DNA of 64,000 nucleotides, taken from contig JBLMWU010000161.1 in NCBI GenBank assembly GCA_050257395.1, positions 7,681 to 71,680 of the forward strand, read 5' to 3'. Positions 34,561 through 43,404 of this stretch are shown piece by piece. The DNA comes from JAIRTY01 sp050257395 (GTDB lineage Bacteria; Actinomycetota; Actinomycetes; Streptosporangiales; Streptosporangiaceae). The position numbers were made by a program, and so were the translations under genes. The notes beneath the pieces are model-generated. The model worked only from the letters and a program-made list of their open reading frames with translations, did no database searches and had not been told where the DNA came from. Within the stretch, counting starts at the first letter, position 1, and each line of letters opens with the position of its first letter.

Positions 34561-35652
34561 GGCGACGTTGACCGCCGCATTGATGTCCCGGTCCAGCCAC
34601 ACTCCGCACGCCTGGCACTGCCAGGTGCGGATGTGCAGCGGCTTGGGTCCGTCTTTCACCCCGCAGGCTGAGCAGGTCTGCGTGGTCGGCTGGAACCTTC
34701 CGATCTGGTGGAACTCCCGGCCATACAGCCGGGCCTTGTACTCCAGCATGGCCACGAACGCCGCCCAGCCGGCGTCGTGGACGGACTTGGCCAAGCGCGT
34801 GCGCCCGAGCCCTTTCACCGCCAGGTCTTCCACGGCGACCGCTTGGCTGTCGCGGATCAGGGCCGTGGACAATTGGTGGTGGAAGTCGCGGCGGGCATCG
34901 GCCACCTTCGCGTGAGCGCGGGCGACTTTGCGCCTGGCCTTGTCCCGGTTGGCTGAGTCTTTCTGCTTGTGTGACAGCTCTCGCTGCCTGCGCTTGAGCC
35001 GTTTCTCCGCGCGGCGGAGAAACCGCGGCGCGGTGACCTTGCGCCCATCCGATAAGACAGCGAAGTGCTTGAGGCCGAGGTCGATGCCGATCACGGGCTC
35101 AGCTTCGGGGAGCGCGCAGGGCCCGGTGTCAATGACGAAGCTGGCAAAGTACCGCCCGGCAGAGTCTTTGATGATGGTGACCGAGGACGGCTCGCACGGC
35201 AGTGGCCGGGACCAGCGCACCGGCACGTCCCCGACCTTGGGCAGCCGCAACTTCCCGTTCGCCAGCACCCGGAAACGGGCGTTGGCCGTGAACCGGATGG
35301 CCTGCCGGCGATCCTTGCGGGACCGTAATGCAGGCTTGCCCATCTTCGGCCCCTTACGAGTGCCCTTGATGGAGGCGAAGAAGTTCCGGTAGGCGGTGTT
35401 CAGGTCCGCCAGCGCCTGCTGCAGCACTACCGAGGAAACCTCGCCTAGCCACACCCGCTCGGGTAACCCCTTGGCCGCAGCGAGTCGCGCCGACAACTCG
35501 CTGTCGGTGACATAGGGCTCCCCGGCCGCATAAGCCGCTTCCCTGACCCGCAGCCCGTCATTGAACACCACCCGGGCACAGCCGAACGCCCGTGCCAGAG
35601 CCTGGCGCTGGCCCACGGTGGGATAAAGGCGGAAGCGGTACCGTAACCGCAC
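34456..35652 (-). CDS. tnpB: RNA-guided nuclease TnpB, IS200/IS605 family
   Basis: 398 residues. The RuvC site is complete: Asp191 (IGIDLGLKHF), Glu275 (AVAVEDLAVKG) and Asp354/356 (WLDRDINAA). The zinc finger is CSAC ... CQAC (327-349). The N-terminal RYRFRLYPT and the conserved QQALADLNTAYRNFF are also typical. Asp191 and Glu275 are within three residues of the ISDra2 catalytic positions. TnpB cleaves DNA at a target matched by its reRNA guide. The transposase it depended on is broken, so it is a candidate stand-alone guided nuclease. Confidence 0.9.
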   Translation of the reverse strand: MRLRYRFRLYPTVGQRQALARAFGCARVVFNDGLRVREAAYAAGEPYVTDSELSARLAAAKGLPERVWLGEVSSVVLQQALADLNTAYRNFFASIKGTRKGPKMGKPALRSRKDRRQAIRFTANARFRVLANGKLRLPKVGDVPVRWSRPLPCEPSSVTIIKDSAGRYFASFVIDTGPCALPEAEPVIGIDLGLKHFAVLSDGRKVTAPRFLRRAEKRLKRRQRELSHKQKDSANRDKARRKVARAHAKVADARRDFHHQLSTALIRDSQAVAVEDLAVKGLGRTRLAKSVHDAGWAAFVAMLEYKARLYGREFHQIGRFQPTTQTCSACGVKDGPKPLHIRTWQCQACGVWLDRDINAAVNVAKAAGLAVTACRAQVRPEAPPLAPRSEAGTHRSTA

Positions 35653-35689
35653 CCCGCCATGATAGCGACTCTTATCATCGCCTGAGATG

Positions 35690-35845
35690 TTATTACCAAT
35701 GTCAGAAGAAGTATTTCGATACTAGGTTCAACACCTGCCGGATACCGGTGCCCGGCAGATTATGCGGGACGTGCGCGCGGACTCCAGCACTGATCTGTAC
35801 GAGTTCAACGGCAACAACAGCCACGTGCGCCTGCTGGTGGGCCCG
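35690..35845 (+). pseudogene. Decayed IS200/IS605 TnpA remnant
   Basis: The frame from ATG 35762 reads IMRDVRADSSTDLYEFNG, then NNSHVRLLVG. The TnpA family here has (IM)R(E/D)VCADF ... LYEFNGE.DHVHLLV. The HUH catalytic pair is changed from HVH to HVR, the front lies in another frame (QKKYFDTRFNTCR), and a TAG interrupts the frame ahead of it. The end is truncated after GPRQQPGSS. It diverges from tnpB. Confidence 0.6.
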
Positions 35846-35897
35846 CGTCAACAGCCGGGAAGCAGCGGGCCGCTTGCTTCCCGGCTGTGTGCGCGGG

Positions 35898-36449
35898 TTA
35901 CATCGGGACCGGCGCCTCATCCCCGGCGGAAGCGCCATCGGCTTCCCCGTTCGGTGCATCGCCGCTCGCCGTCAGCGCCGCCACCATCCGGTCGTCCAGC
36001 ACGTCGTCGCTCACGCCGTCGCCAGCGCCGCCCGCCAGGTCCGCGGTGCCCGGCGCGGGCGCGGCCGCGGCGTCCCCGGCCGGGCGCCGGGTGCGCTGGA
36101 ACAGCGCGACGCCCTTGGCCAGGTCGTGCCCGATGGCGCTGGCGTCCACGTCGACGCTGAGCCGCGGGTTGCCGGCCCGGTCGTCGTACTGGCGGACCTG
36201 CATGCGCCCCCTGACCACTACCGGGTCCCCTTTGTGCACGCACATGGCGACGTTGTCGGCGAGCTTGCGCCAGCAGACCACCGTCACGAACGAGGTCGGG
36301 TTGTCGGTCCACTCCCCGGTGCTGCGGTCCACGTGCCGCGGGGTGTAGGCGACCCGCAGCTGGGCCTTGGCGTTCCCGTCCTGGTTCTGCCAGTACACCG
36401 GGTCGGTTGCCACGTACCCGGAGAAGAACACGTGCGCTTCGTTCATCAT
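35898..36449 (-). CDS. ssb: Single-stranded DNA-binding protein
   Basis: 183 residues, start ATG 36449 (MMNEAH) with GGGAGG. The OB-fold is at the N-terminus (VFFSGYVATDPVYWQNQDG, AKAQLRVAYTPRHVDRSTGEW, TSFVTVVCWRKLADNVAMCVHKGD, VVRGRMQV), followed by an acidic Gly/Ala tail. The usual Ssb acidic tip (DDDIPF) is missing; it ends DEAPVPM. This suggests an accessory SsbB-type protein without partner docking, rather than the main Ssb. Confidence 0.85.
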   Translation of the reverse strand: MMNEAHVFFSGYVATDPVYWQNQDGNAKAQLRVAYTPRHVDRSTGEWTDNPTSFVTVVCWRKLADNVAMCVHKGDPVVVRGRMQVRQYDDRAGNPRLSVDVDASAIGHDLAKGVALFQRTRRPAGDAAAAPAPGTADLAGGAGDGVSDDVLDDRMVAALTASGDAPNGEADGASAGDEAPVPM

Positions 36450-36632
36450 GCCGGCCTCCCGCCATGTCCGGTGGCGCTGGCCCGCTGCCATCGCCCCGTC
36501 ACCAGGCTGGCCGGGCCATGGGCCGGCCCGCGGCGCGCCCGCGCCCGCTGTGGACGCGGCGGACCGGATGCCGCGGCTGTGGACGGCGCGCCCCGCCCTG
36601 ACCGTGGCGGGTGCGACAATCCGCCCCCGCGG

Positions 36633-37577
36633 TCAGGCCGCGACGAGCTCCGACGGCTCGGCGATCACGTCGACCAGCGCGCCGTTGCGCATGACGGTGA
36701 TCGCGAGCGGCCGGCCGATCGCGTCGGCGAACATCAGCCGCTGCAGGTCCTGCGCCTTCTCCACCGGCTGCCCGGCGGCGGTGAGCAGCAGGTCGCCGGC
36801 CCGCAGCCCGGCCCGGGCGGCGGGCCCGCCCGGCACCACCTCGGCCACCCGCAGCCCGGCCGCCCGGCCGAACCGCTCCCGCAGCGTGGCTGGCAGCGGA
36901 CTCGGCACGCTGACCAGGCCCAGGTAGGCGCGCCGGACCCGGCCGTCGCGCATGAGGGTGGAGATGATCCGCCGGGAGGTGGCGTTGATCGGCACCGCCA
37001 TGCCCAGGCCGACGCCGGCCACCGCGGTGTTGATGCCCACCACCTCCCCGTGGCTGTCGGCGAGCGCGCCGCCGGAGTTGCCGGGGTTCAGCGCCGCATC
37101 GGTCTGGATGACGTCCTCGATGATCCGGGCCGCCGTGCCGCTGCGGGTGGGCAGTGACCGCCCCAGCGCGCTGACCACCCCGGCGGTCACCGAGCCGGCC
37201 AGGCCGAGCGGGTTGCCGACCGCCACCACCAGCTGGCCGACCACGAGCCGGTCCGCCTCGCCCAGCCGGGCCGGCGGCGGCGTCGCCCCGGCCGACCGCA
37301 GCACCGCCAGGTCGGACAGCGGATCGGCGCCAACCACCGTGAACGGCACGCTCGAGCCGTCGGAGAACGACGCGGTGCCGGCCTGGGCGGTCCCCACCAC
37401 GTGCGCGTTGGTCAGCAGGAACCCGTCCCCGGTGAAGACGACCCCGGACCCGAGGCTCTCCCCGCCGCCTGCCCGGCCACGCCGCGGTACCCGCAGGCTG
37501 GCCACCTTCCCGGTGAGCTCGGCCGCGACCGTGGTCACGATCTGCGAGTAGGCGTCGAGCGGGGACTCAGCTGCCAT
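36633..37577 (-). CDS. HtrA/DegP-like serine protease without a membrane anchor
   Basis: 314 residues from an ATG at 37577 with GGGAGG upstream. Trypsin fold with His59 (TNAHVV), Asp89 (DPLSDLAVL) and Ser168 (GNSGGAL), and one C-terminal PDZ domain (PGGPAARAGLRAGDLLLTAAGQ). Actinobacterial HtrA proteins usually have a signal anchor or a long N-terminal region; here none is present, so this would be cytoplasmic unless the true start is further out. Three ATTAC copies lie just upstream of the start (37588, 37597, 37605). Confidence 0.88.
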   Translation of the reverse strand: MAAESPLDAYSQIVTTVAAELTGKVASLRVPRRGRAGGGESLGSGVVFTGDGFLLTNAHVVGTAQAGTASFSDGSSVPFTVVGADPLSDLAVLRSAGATPPPARLGEADRLVVGQLVVAVGNPLGLAGSVTAGVVSALGRSLPTRSGTAARIIEDVIQTDAALNPGNSGGALADSHGEVVGINTAVAGVGLGMAVPINATSRRIISTLMRDGRVRRAYLGLVSVPSPLPATLRERFGRAAGLRVAEVVPGGPAARAGLRAGDLLLTAAGQPVEKAQDLQRLMFADAIGRPLAITVMRNGALVDVIAEPSELVAA

Positions 37578-37745
37578 GCCGCCTCCCATTACTGCGATTA
37601 CAACATTACAGCGAACGGGAACCCGCTGGAATAGCTTCCCTGCGCGGGCAGCGCTCAGCTGTGGGCGGAATGCGGACAGGGAGCGCAGCAATATTCCGAT
37701 GCTGCCCGGGGGCGCGCCCAGGGCGGCAGCGGGCGGGTGAGCCGG

Positions 37746-39578
37746 CTAGCGGGAGTGGAGCGCGATGCCCAGGTTCTCGCGGAACCGGGCGTACTCGGCC
37801 AATTCGCGCTCCAGCGGCCCCAGGGCCATCCGCTGGGCCACCTGCATCACGCCCCCGCGCATCCTGGCCTCGGCCGCCAAGCGCTCGCGTTCGGCGCCCC
37901 GGATCACCAGGGACATGCAGCCGATCGCGGTCAGCCAGCCCAGCAGCAGGAAGGCCGCGATCATCACCGCGACCCAGGGCAGCAGCAGCACCTGGCTGAA
38001 CACCGAGGGCACGTGGCTCGCGGCGTGGAACACGCCGAACGCCAGGATCATGCCGATCCAGGCGGTGGCCGCCACCACGCAGCCCAGCAGCAGGCCCTGC
38101 CAGCCGGCCACCAGCCGCCACCAGGGCACGACCTGGTTCTCCTCCGGCAGCGCCTCCGCGATGGCCGCGCCGAGCGCCCCGGGCAGGTCCTCGGCCTGCG
38201 ACCGGGCCGCAGCCCGGACCGTGGCCGGCCACGGGTCCGGCAGGCCCGCCCCGGCCTCGTCGGCCAGGGTGGTCAGCGCGTTGTCGATCTCCGCCTGCTG
38301 GGCGCCGGCCGGGCCGGCGGACACGCCACGCAGTTCCTCCCACAGGTCGCCGATCCGCAGCTTGCGCAGCGGGTCGCGGCCGGTGATCCGGTCGACCAGC
38401 CAGGACACCGGCCAGCCGACGTAGTCCACGGCACGCAGCTCGCGTGCGCTCTGCAGCGCCCGGCCGACCCCGGCCACGCCCGCGGACCTGGCCAGCGCCT
38501 CACCGAGCTGCGCGGCGGGCACCGCCGGACCGGCCTCGCCCGCGTACGGCCGGAACCGGGCCGCCACGGCGTCCACGTCCGCTCCGATCCGCTCGGCGGT
38601 GGCCTGCCGGGCCGACACCGTCCTGGTCAGCACCTGCCGCAGCTCGTCCAGGCCGGCCCCGGTGACCGCCGAGGCCGGCAGCACCGGCACGTCGTACAGC
38701 CCTTCGGACTCCAGCAGCCGCTGCAGGTCCGCGGCGCAGTCGCCGGCCTCCTCCCCGGAGAGCAGGTCCGCCTGGTTGAGCACGACCGCCATGACCGCCG
38801 AGTGGCCCGCCATCGGCACCAGGTACCGGTTGTGCACGGCCGCGTCCGCGTACTTCTGCGGGTCCAGCACCCAGACCATCAGGTCCGCGTGCTTGATGAG
38901 CTGGTTCACCCGGCCCGACGGGCCGGCCAGCACCGAGTCGTGGTCCGGCAGGTCAAGCAGGATCAGCCCGTCCAGGGACTGTTCACCCTCGTCCAGGGCG
39001 CTGGAGCGCAGGTAGCGGTAGCGGGACGGCACGCCCAGCCAGTCGAGCAGCGGCCCGGCCCCGTCCCGGCCCCACACGCACGCGTGCTGGTAGCGGGTCA
39101 TCGGGCGGGTCACGCCGGACGGCGAGAAGTCGGCCCCGGCCAGCCGGTTGAACAGGGAGGACTTGCCGCTGCCGGTGCCGCCCGCGAGCACCACGACGGT
39201 GTGCTCGCCGGACATCCGCAGCCTTTCCCCGGCCCGGCTGAGCAGGTCCTCGGCGTCGGCGACCAGCTCCGGGCTGAACCCGTCCGGCCCGCTGCGCGCC
39301 GCGCCGGCCGTGGCCATCCGGCCGAGCGCGGCCAGCCGGTCCGAGAGGGTGATCTCCGCGGGCTCCGCGGCGGCCTGGCCGCCGTCCGCGCCGCCGTCCC
39401 CGGCGGCGGGCGCGCCGCCGTCCGGGCCCTCGCCGGGGGCGGGGCCGCGCACCGCCGGGAAGGCGCTGGTGGCGGCGTCGTCCGCGGACACCTGCCCGCC
39501 CGCGGCCGGCTTGGCCAGCATGGCGTTGGCCAGCACCGGGCTGGCCAGCCAGCCCGCTGGCGGTTCGCTGACGGTCAT
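37746..39578 (-). CDS. dynB: Dynamin-like GTPase, DynB type with membrane hairpin
   Basis: 610 residues. The GTPase domain has Walker A GGTGSGKSS (133-141), a switch region VTRPMTRYQ and G3 LLDLPDHDS; NQADLL is the G4 motif. Near the C-terminus are two hydrophobic segments (LLLGCVVAATAWIGMILAFG and VLLLPWVAVMIAAFLLLGW), which fit the membrane-inserted DynB of Streptomyces. That protein helps to stabilise sporulation septa together with DynA. The ATG (39578) overlaps the stop of the upstream dynamin gene, so the two are coupled. Confidence 0.8.
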   Translation of the reverse strand: MTVSEPPAGWLASPVLANAMLAKPAAGGQVSADDAATSAFPAVRGPAPGEGPDGGAPAAGDGGADGGQAAAEPAEITLSDRLAALGRMATAGAARSGPDGFSPELVADAEDLLSRAGERLRMSGEHTVVVLAGGTGSGKSSLFNRLAGADFSPSGVTRPMTRYQHACVWGRDGAGPLLDWLGVPSRYRYLRSSALDEGEQSLDGLILLDLPDHDSVLAGPSGRVNQLIKHADLMVWVLDPQKYADAAVHNRYLVPMAGHSAVMAVVLNQADLLSGEEAGDCAADLQRLLESEGLYDVPVLPASAVTGAGLDELRQVLTRTVSARQATAERIGADVDAVAARFRPYAGEAGPAVPAAQLGEALARSAGVAGVGRALQSARELRAVDYVGWPVSWLVDRITGRDPLRKLRIGDLWEELRGVSAGPAGAQQAEIDNALTTLADEAGAGLPDPWPATVRAAARSQAEDLPGALGAAIAEALPEENQVVPWWRLVAGWQGLLLGCVVAATAWIGMILAFGVFHAASHVPSVFSQVLLLPWVAVMIAAFLLLGWLTAIGCMSLVIRGAERERLAAEARMRGGVMQVAQRMALGPLERELAEYARFRENLGIALHSR

Positions 39579-41830
39579 CGTGTGACCTCGAGTGAGTAGG
39601 TCGCCTGGTAGAGCCGCAGCGCTGCGGTCGCCTCCGGGACCCCGGGCAGGTCCAGCACCGCGAAGAACCGCAGCATTTCCTCGTCGAGCAGGAGGCCGAT
39701 CCGGTCCCGCAGGTCTGCCTGGGCGCGCGCCGAGATGTCCCGCAGCGGCCCCGCACCGAACAGCGAGGTGAGCACCCGCAGCGGCATGGCGCCGCTGCCC
39801 TCGTCCTCCTCGCCGTCGCCGTCATCCTGGCCGAGCAGGCCGACGATCAGCAAAGTGGACAGCGATTCATCGTCGAACGAGACGAACCGGGCAATGGAAC
39901 GTTTCGCCACGTTCTCGGCCCGCACCAGCCGCATGATCATGTCCTGCCAGGCGCTCACCGCGCGGGCGGCCCGCGGCGCCAGGTCGGCCGAGGCCCGCCC
40001 GAGCTGGGCCGCGGCCTGCTGAGGCGCCGCCGCGGCGGCCGCGGCGGCTTCCGCACCGTCGGGGTCGGCGCCGAACAGCAGCCCGGCCTCCGCGGCGAAC
40101 TGCGAGCCGCCCCAGCCGGTCTGCCCGTTGTGGGCCGACAGCAGGTCGAGCAGCGCGGCGCCGCCGGGGTCCTGCCGCCAGCGGGTGAGCGCGTCCTCGG
40201 CGGCCCGGTCGGCGATCGAGCTGATCAGCGACTCGACGCCGGCCCGGACGGCCAGCTTGAGCTCGGTCACCCGGGCCGCGGGATGCTGCCTCCGCTGCTT
40301 GGCGCCCCGGCGTGCCTGCAGCGTGCGGAGCAGGTCGCCGGTGCCGGCGAAATCCTGCCAGCGGGCCAGGATCTCGCCGCGCAGCAGCGAGCCGTCCCGC
40401 AGCGAGCGGTCCACCTCGGCCTGGGCCGCGGCGTAGGCCCCCTCGACCGCCGATCTGAGGCCGTGGCGCAGCGCGAACTGCGCCTCCACCTGCTCGGCGA
40501 GCGCCGGGACCCGGGTCCGGAAGGTGTCCAGCACACCGGACATGGTCTGGGTGAGGACCGCGACCCGCCGGTCCGACTGCGCGGCGGTGGCCGCGAGCCA
40601 CTCCTGGACCGGGCCGGCGACCTCCGGCGGCAGCTTGCCGTCCTCCAGCACCGTCTCGTTGATCACGAAACGGTCGTTGTCCCCCAGCCCGTTGGCTGCC
40701 AGCATCGCGTCGAAGTGCCCCACCAGCTGGTCCTCGGCGGCCCCCGGCACCCGCGACAGGACGATCCCGAGCGCCGCGCCGCGATCCCGGGCGTGCTGGA
40801 GCAGTTCCCACACGGCCGCGTCGGCGTAGCGGTTCGCGGTGGTCATGAACAGCCACAGGTCCGAGGCGTCGAGGAACTGGTGGGCGAACTCCCGGTGCGC
40901 CTCCACCACCGAGTCGATGTCCGGGGTGTCCAGCAGCGCCAGCCCTTTGGGCATGCCCTCGCTGGCGGCCAGCACCAGCAGCCCGTCCCGGCCCGACCGG
41001 GCGAGCCCTTCCTGGCGGACGCGGGGCACGGTGGGCAGGAAGACGTTCTCAGCGAACCAGCCCATGTCATCCGGGTGGCAGGCCAGCACCGGGCTGTTCG
41101 TCGTCGGCCGCCGCACGCCGGTGTTGCTGACGTGGCTCCCGACGATGCTGTTCACGAGCGTGGACTTGCCCGCACCGGTGGAGCCGACCAGGGCGACCAG
41201 CACCGGGGAGCCGGTCTCGCGCAGCCGGGGGAGCAGGTAGTCGTCGATCTGGCTGAGCAGCTTGCGCCGTTCCGCCCGGGCCTCCTCCACCCCGGGCACC
41301 TCCAGCAGCAGCGGCGCGGCCACGATCGGCTGGCGCAGCGCGAGGATGGCGGACTCGAGATGGCGGGCGTTGACCTCGACGTCAATGGGGTCCAGCGCGG
41401 GCGTGGAGTCTTTCGGTGCGGAGTCTTCCGGCGCGGAGCTGCCGGGCACAGGGTCGCCGGACCCGGAGTCTTCCCGGGCCGGGTCCTCCGGGGCGGCATC
41501 TTCCGGGGCGGTGTTGTCCTGCTGGGCGGTGGCTTCCTGCTGAGCGGGGTCCTCCTGTGCGGAGTCCTCGGGCGCGGACTCATCAGGCGCCGTGGCATCA
41601 GGCGCGGTGGCCTCAGGGGTCCCGGTCTCCGGCGCGGCGCCCGCGGCCTGGGCGGCCGCGGTCCCGCTCTCCGCGGGTGCCCCCGCACCTGACGGCGCGG
41701 CCCCGGGCTGAGCCGGCGGCGGCACCACGGGCCCGGCCAGCAGACCGGCGGCGGCCGGGGCACCCGGAAACGCCGCGTCTGCGCGGTCTGCCCGCGCTGC
41801 CGCGGCGGTGGTGCCGTGCCCCTCAGTCAT
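39575..41830 (-). CDS. dynA: Dynamin-like GTPase, DynA type with acidic repeat region
   Basis: 751 residues. Walker A GSTGAGKS is at 216-223, with G3 LLDTPDIDS and a long C-terminal helical bundle. It has no membrane segment, unlike its partner. The first 145 residues are disordered and from about 68 to 145 consist of degenerate Asp/Glu/Pro/Ala units such as PEDSA, QEDPA and PEDAA. Related Streptomyces proteins form a heteromeric DynA/DynB complex at the sporulation septum. First gene of the pair. Confidence 0.8.
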   Translation of the reverse strand: MTEGHGTTAAAARADRADAAFPGAPAAAGLLAGPVVPPPAQPGAAPSGAGAPAESGTAAAQAAGAAPETGTPEATAPDATAPDESAPEDSAQEDPAQQEATAQQDNTAPEDAAPEDPAREDSGSGDPVPGSSAPEDSAPKDSTPALDPIDVEVNARHLESAILALRQPIVAAPLLLEVPGVEEARAERRKLLSQIDDYLLPRLRETGSPVLVALVGSTGAGKSTLVNSIVGSHVSNTGVRRPTTNSPVLACHPDDMGWFAENVFLPTVPRVRQEGLARSGRDGLLVLAASEGMPKGLALLDTPDIDSVVEAHREFAHQFLDASDLWLFMTTANRYADAAVWELLQHARDRGAALGIVLSRVPGAAEDQLVGHFDAMLAANGLGDNDRFVINETVLEDGKLPPEVAGPVQEWLAATAAQSDRRVAVLTQTMSGVLDTFRTRVPALAEQVEAQFALRHGLRSAVEGAYAAAQAEVDRSLRDGSLLRGEILARWQDFAGTGDLLRTLQARRGAKQRRQHPAARVTELKLAVRAGVESLISSIADRAAEDALTRWRQDPGGAALLDLLSAHNGQTGWGGSQFAAEAGLLFGADPDGAEAAAAAAAAPQQAAAQLGRASADLAPRAARAVSAWQDMIMRLVRAENVAKRSIARFVSFDDESLSTLLIVGLLGQDDGDGEEDEGSGAMPLRVLTSLFGAGPLRDISARAQADLRDRIGLLLDEEMLRFFAVLDLPGVPEATAALRLYQATYSLEVTR

Positions 41831-42456
41831 CGCCGTCCCGCCATCTCCCTTCCGTCATCTCCTGCCGCCTCCCCGCCGTTTCACCGCCACTCGGTGACCC
41901 TTGGTTACCGCAGGTCAGACCGGCCCTGGCCAGGGCCGGAACCGGTCCCGCCCACCGGGCCCGCCGGCCGCTGTGGTAATTATGTACCGCCTCGCGCAGA
42001 GTACCCTCCGTGACGACGGAACGGGACCCATCGCCACCCCCAACCCGGGGCAACCTGCCTGCGATGATCGAGCGTAACCACCCGCGCCGCTTCCGGTGAG
42101 GGAATGCAGGCAGACGGCGATTTCCGGACACCGCCGACCGCCCCCGCATCCCCTCCGCCGCCGCCGCGGGCGGCTCCCGGCACCCGCCATCTCATGCGCC
42201 GCTAGACTGTGGCGGCGCCCCTGCGGTCACGTTCCCGGCAACCCCGGCGGGATAGCGGCAGCCGCGCAGGCCGGGACGGGCAGCTCGTGCCCGCCCGGGG
42301 CCGGCCGGGCAGCGCCCGGGCCGGGCGGCGGGCAGCCTGGCAGATCACGAGCGAGCAGCCAGCGGATACTTTTCAACACGTCCGGAAGACACAGGTCCCG
42401 CAAACCCGGTACAACCGGGTGGCAAATCAGCAGTCACGCACGCGAATGGAGAATCG
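41831..42456. other. Long intergenic region between dynA and the epimerase gene
   Basis: No open frame here looks coding. It holds the divergent promoters of dynA and the epimerase, a Gly/Pro-biased GC-rich run (42120-42350) and the inverted repeat listed separately. No tRNA or other known RNA shape is recognisable. Confidence 0.5.
42404..42420. promoter_or_regulatory. 7-bp inverted repeat upstream of the epimerase gene
   Basis: ACCCGGT (42404-42410) and ACCGGGT (42414-42420) are perfect inverted copies with a 3-bp spacer, 36 bp before the epimerase ATG. This looks like a repressor operator or a short leader hairpin. No regulator lies beside it. Confidence 0.45.
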
Positions 42457-43404
42457 ATGGGGGCAGTGGAAGGGGCCCGGGTACTGGTGACCGGCGGGGC
42501 CGGCTTCATCGGGCGGCGAGTAGTTTCAGCCCTGGTGGAGCGCGGCGCCAAGGTCACAGTGGCAGACCTGCGGGAGGTGCACGCTGACGGGGTCACGTCC
42601 CTGGCCGGCGACCTCTGCGAGCCGGCTGCCGCGGCCCGGGCGGTGGCCCCCGGCACCGACGTGATCATCCACCTGGCGGCCGTGACCTCCGTGCTGCGCT
42701 CCGTCGAGGACCCGGTGGCCACCTACCGGCTGAACGTGGCTGCCACCGCGAACCTGCTCGAGCTCGCCCGCGCCAACGGCGTGGGCACCTTCATCCTGGC
42801 GTCCACCAACGCCGTAGCCGGCGACGTGGGGCGCTCCGTGATCACCGAGCAGGTCCCGCTGCGGCCGCTCACCCCCTACGGCGCGACCAAGGCCGCCGCC
42901 GAGATGCTGATGTCCGCCTACTCGGCCGCGTACGGGATGAACTGCGCCGCGCTGCGCTTCTCCAACGTGTACGGGCCGGGCATGGAGGCCAAGGACAGCT
43001 TCGTCCCGCGGCTGATGCGCGCGGCCCGCGACGGCCACGGTGTCCAGATCTACGGTGACGGCAGCCAGGTCCGGGACCTGGTGCACGTGGGCGACATCGT
43101 CGCCGGGATCCTCCTCGCCTGGCAGACCGGCCACCGCGGCCCGCTCATCCTCGGCGCCGGCGAGTCGATCACGGTCAACGACATCGTGGCGGCGGCCCGG
43201 ATCGTCACCGGGGCCCCCATCCCGGCCGAGACCGTCCCGGCCAAGCCGGGCGAGATGCCCGCCGTCATCGTCGACATCGCCGCCGCCCGCGCGCTGGGCT
43301 ACCGGCCTTCGCACGACCTCAAATCAGGAATCGCAACCGTATGGCCCGAATGGGCGCCCGCAGGCACCGGCGCGGCGGCCGTGAACGGAAAGGCAGCGCT
43401 GTGA
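42457..43404 (+). CDS. NAD-dependent nucleotide-sugar epimerase/dehydratase
   Basis: 315-residue extended short-chain dehydrogenase. TGGAGFIG (12-19) is the nucleotide loop, Ser116-Thr117 and Tyr141-x3-Lys145 (YGATK) the catalytic site, and RFSNVYGPGM the sugar-nucleotide segment. It would make an activated sugar for the following glycosyltransferase, to which it is coupled (the GTG of that gene overlaps its stop). ATG 42457 has GGAG upstream. Likely UDP- or dTDP-sugar; not resolved. Confidence 0.9.
   Translation: MGAVEGARVLVTGGAGFIGRRVVSALVERGAKVTVADLREVHADGVTSLAGDLCEPAAAARAVAPGTDVIIHLAAVTSVLRSVEDPVATYRLNVAATANLLELARANGVGTFILASTNAVAGDVGRSVITEQVPLRPLTPYGATKAAAEMLMSAYSAAYGMNCAALRFSNVYGPGMEAKDSFVPRLMRAARDGHGVQIYGDGSQVRDLVHVGDIVAGILLAWQTGHRGPLILGAGESITVNDIVAAARIVTGAPIPAETVPAKPGEMPAVIVDIAAARALGYRPSHDLKSGIATVWPEWAPAGTGAAAVNGKAAL

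Larger units (their letters stand above)
34408..35850. mobile_element. Relic IS200/IS605-type element with intact tnpB and decayed tnpA
   Basis: The right end is the TTGA at 34408-34411 (minus-strand GTCAA end). tnpB is intact on the minus strand and tnpA is a divergent, decayed remnant, the IS605 arrangement. A subterminal hairpin-like pair, ATGATA (35659-35664) and TATCAT (35673-35678), lies between the two. The left limit is unclear because tnpA is cut off around 35845. Base composition is visibly less GC-rich than the neighbours, consistent with acquisition. Confidence 0.6.

Noticed and set aside
37588..37620. GCGAAC near the HtrA-like start as a ClgR site, and three ATTAC copies
   Set aside because: The other half (CGC five bases away) is missing, and three 5-bp copies can be chance.
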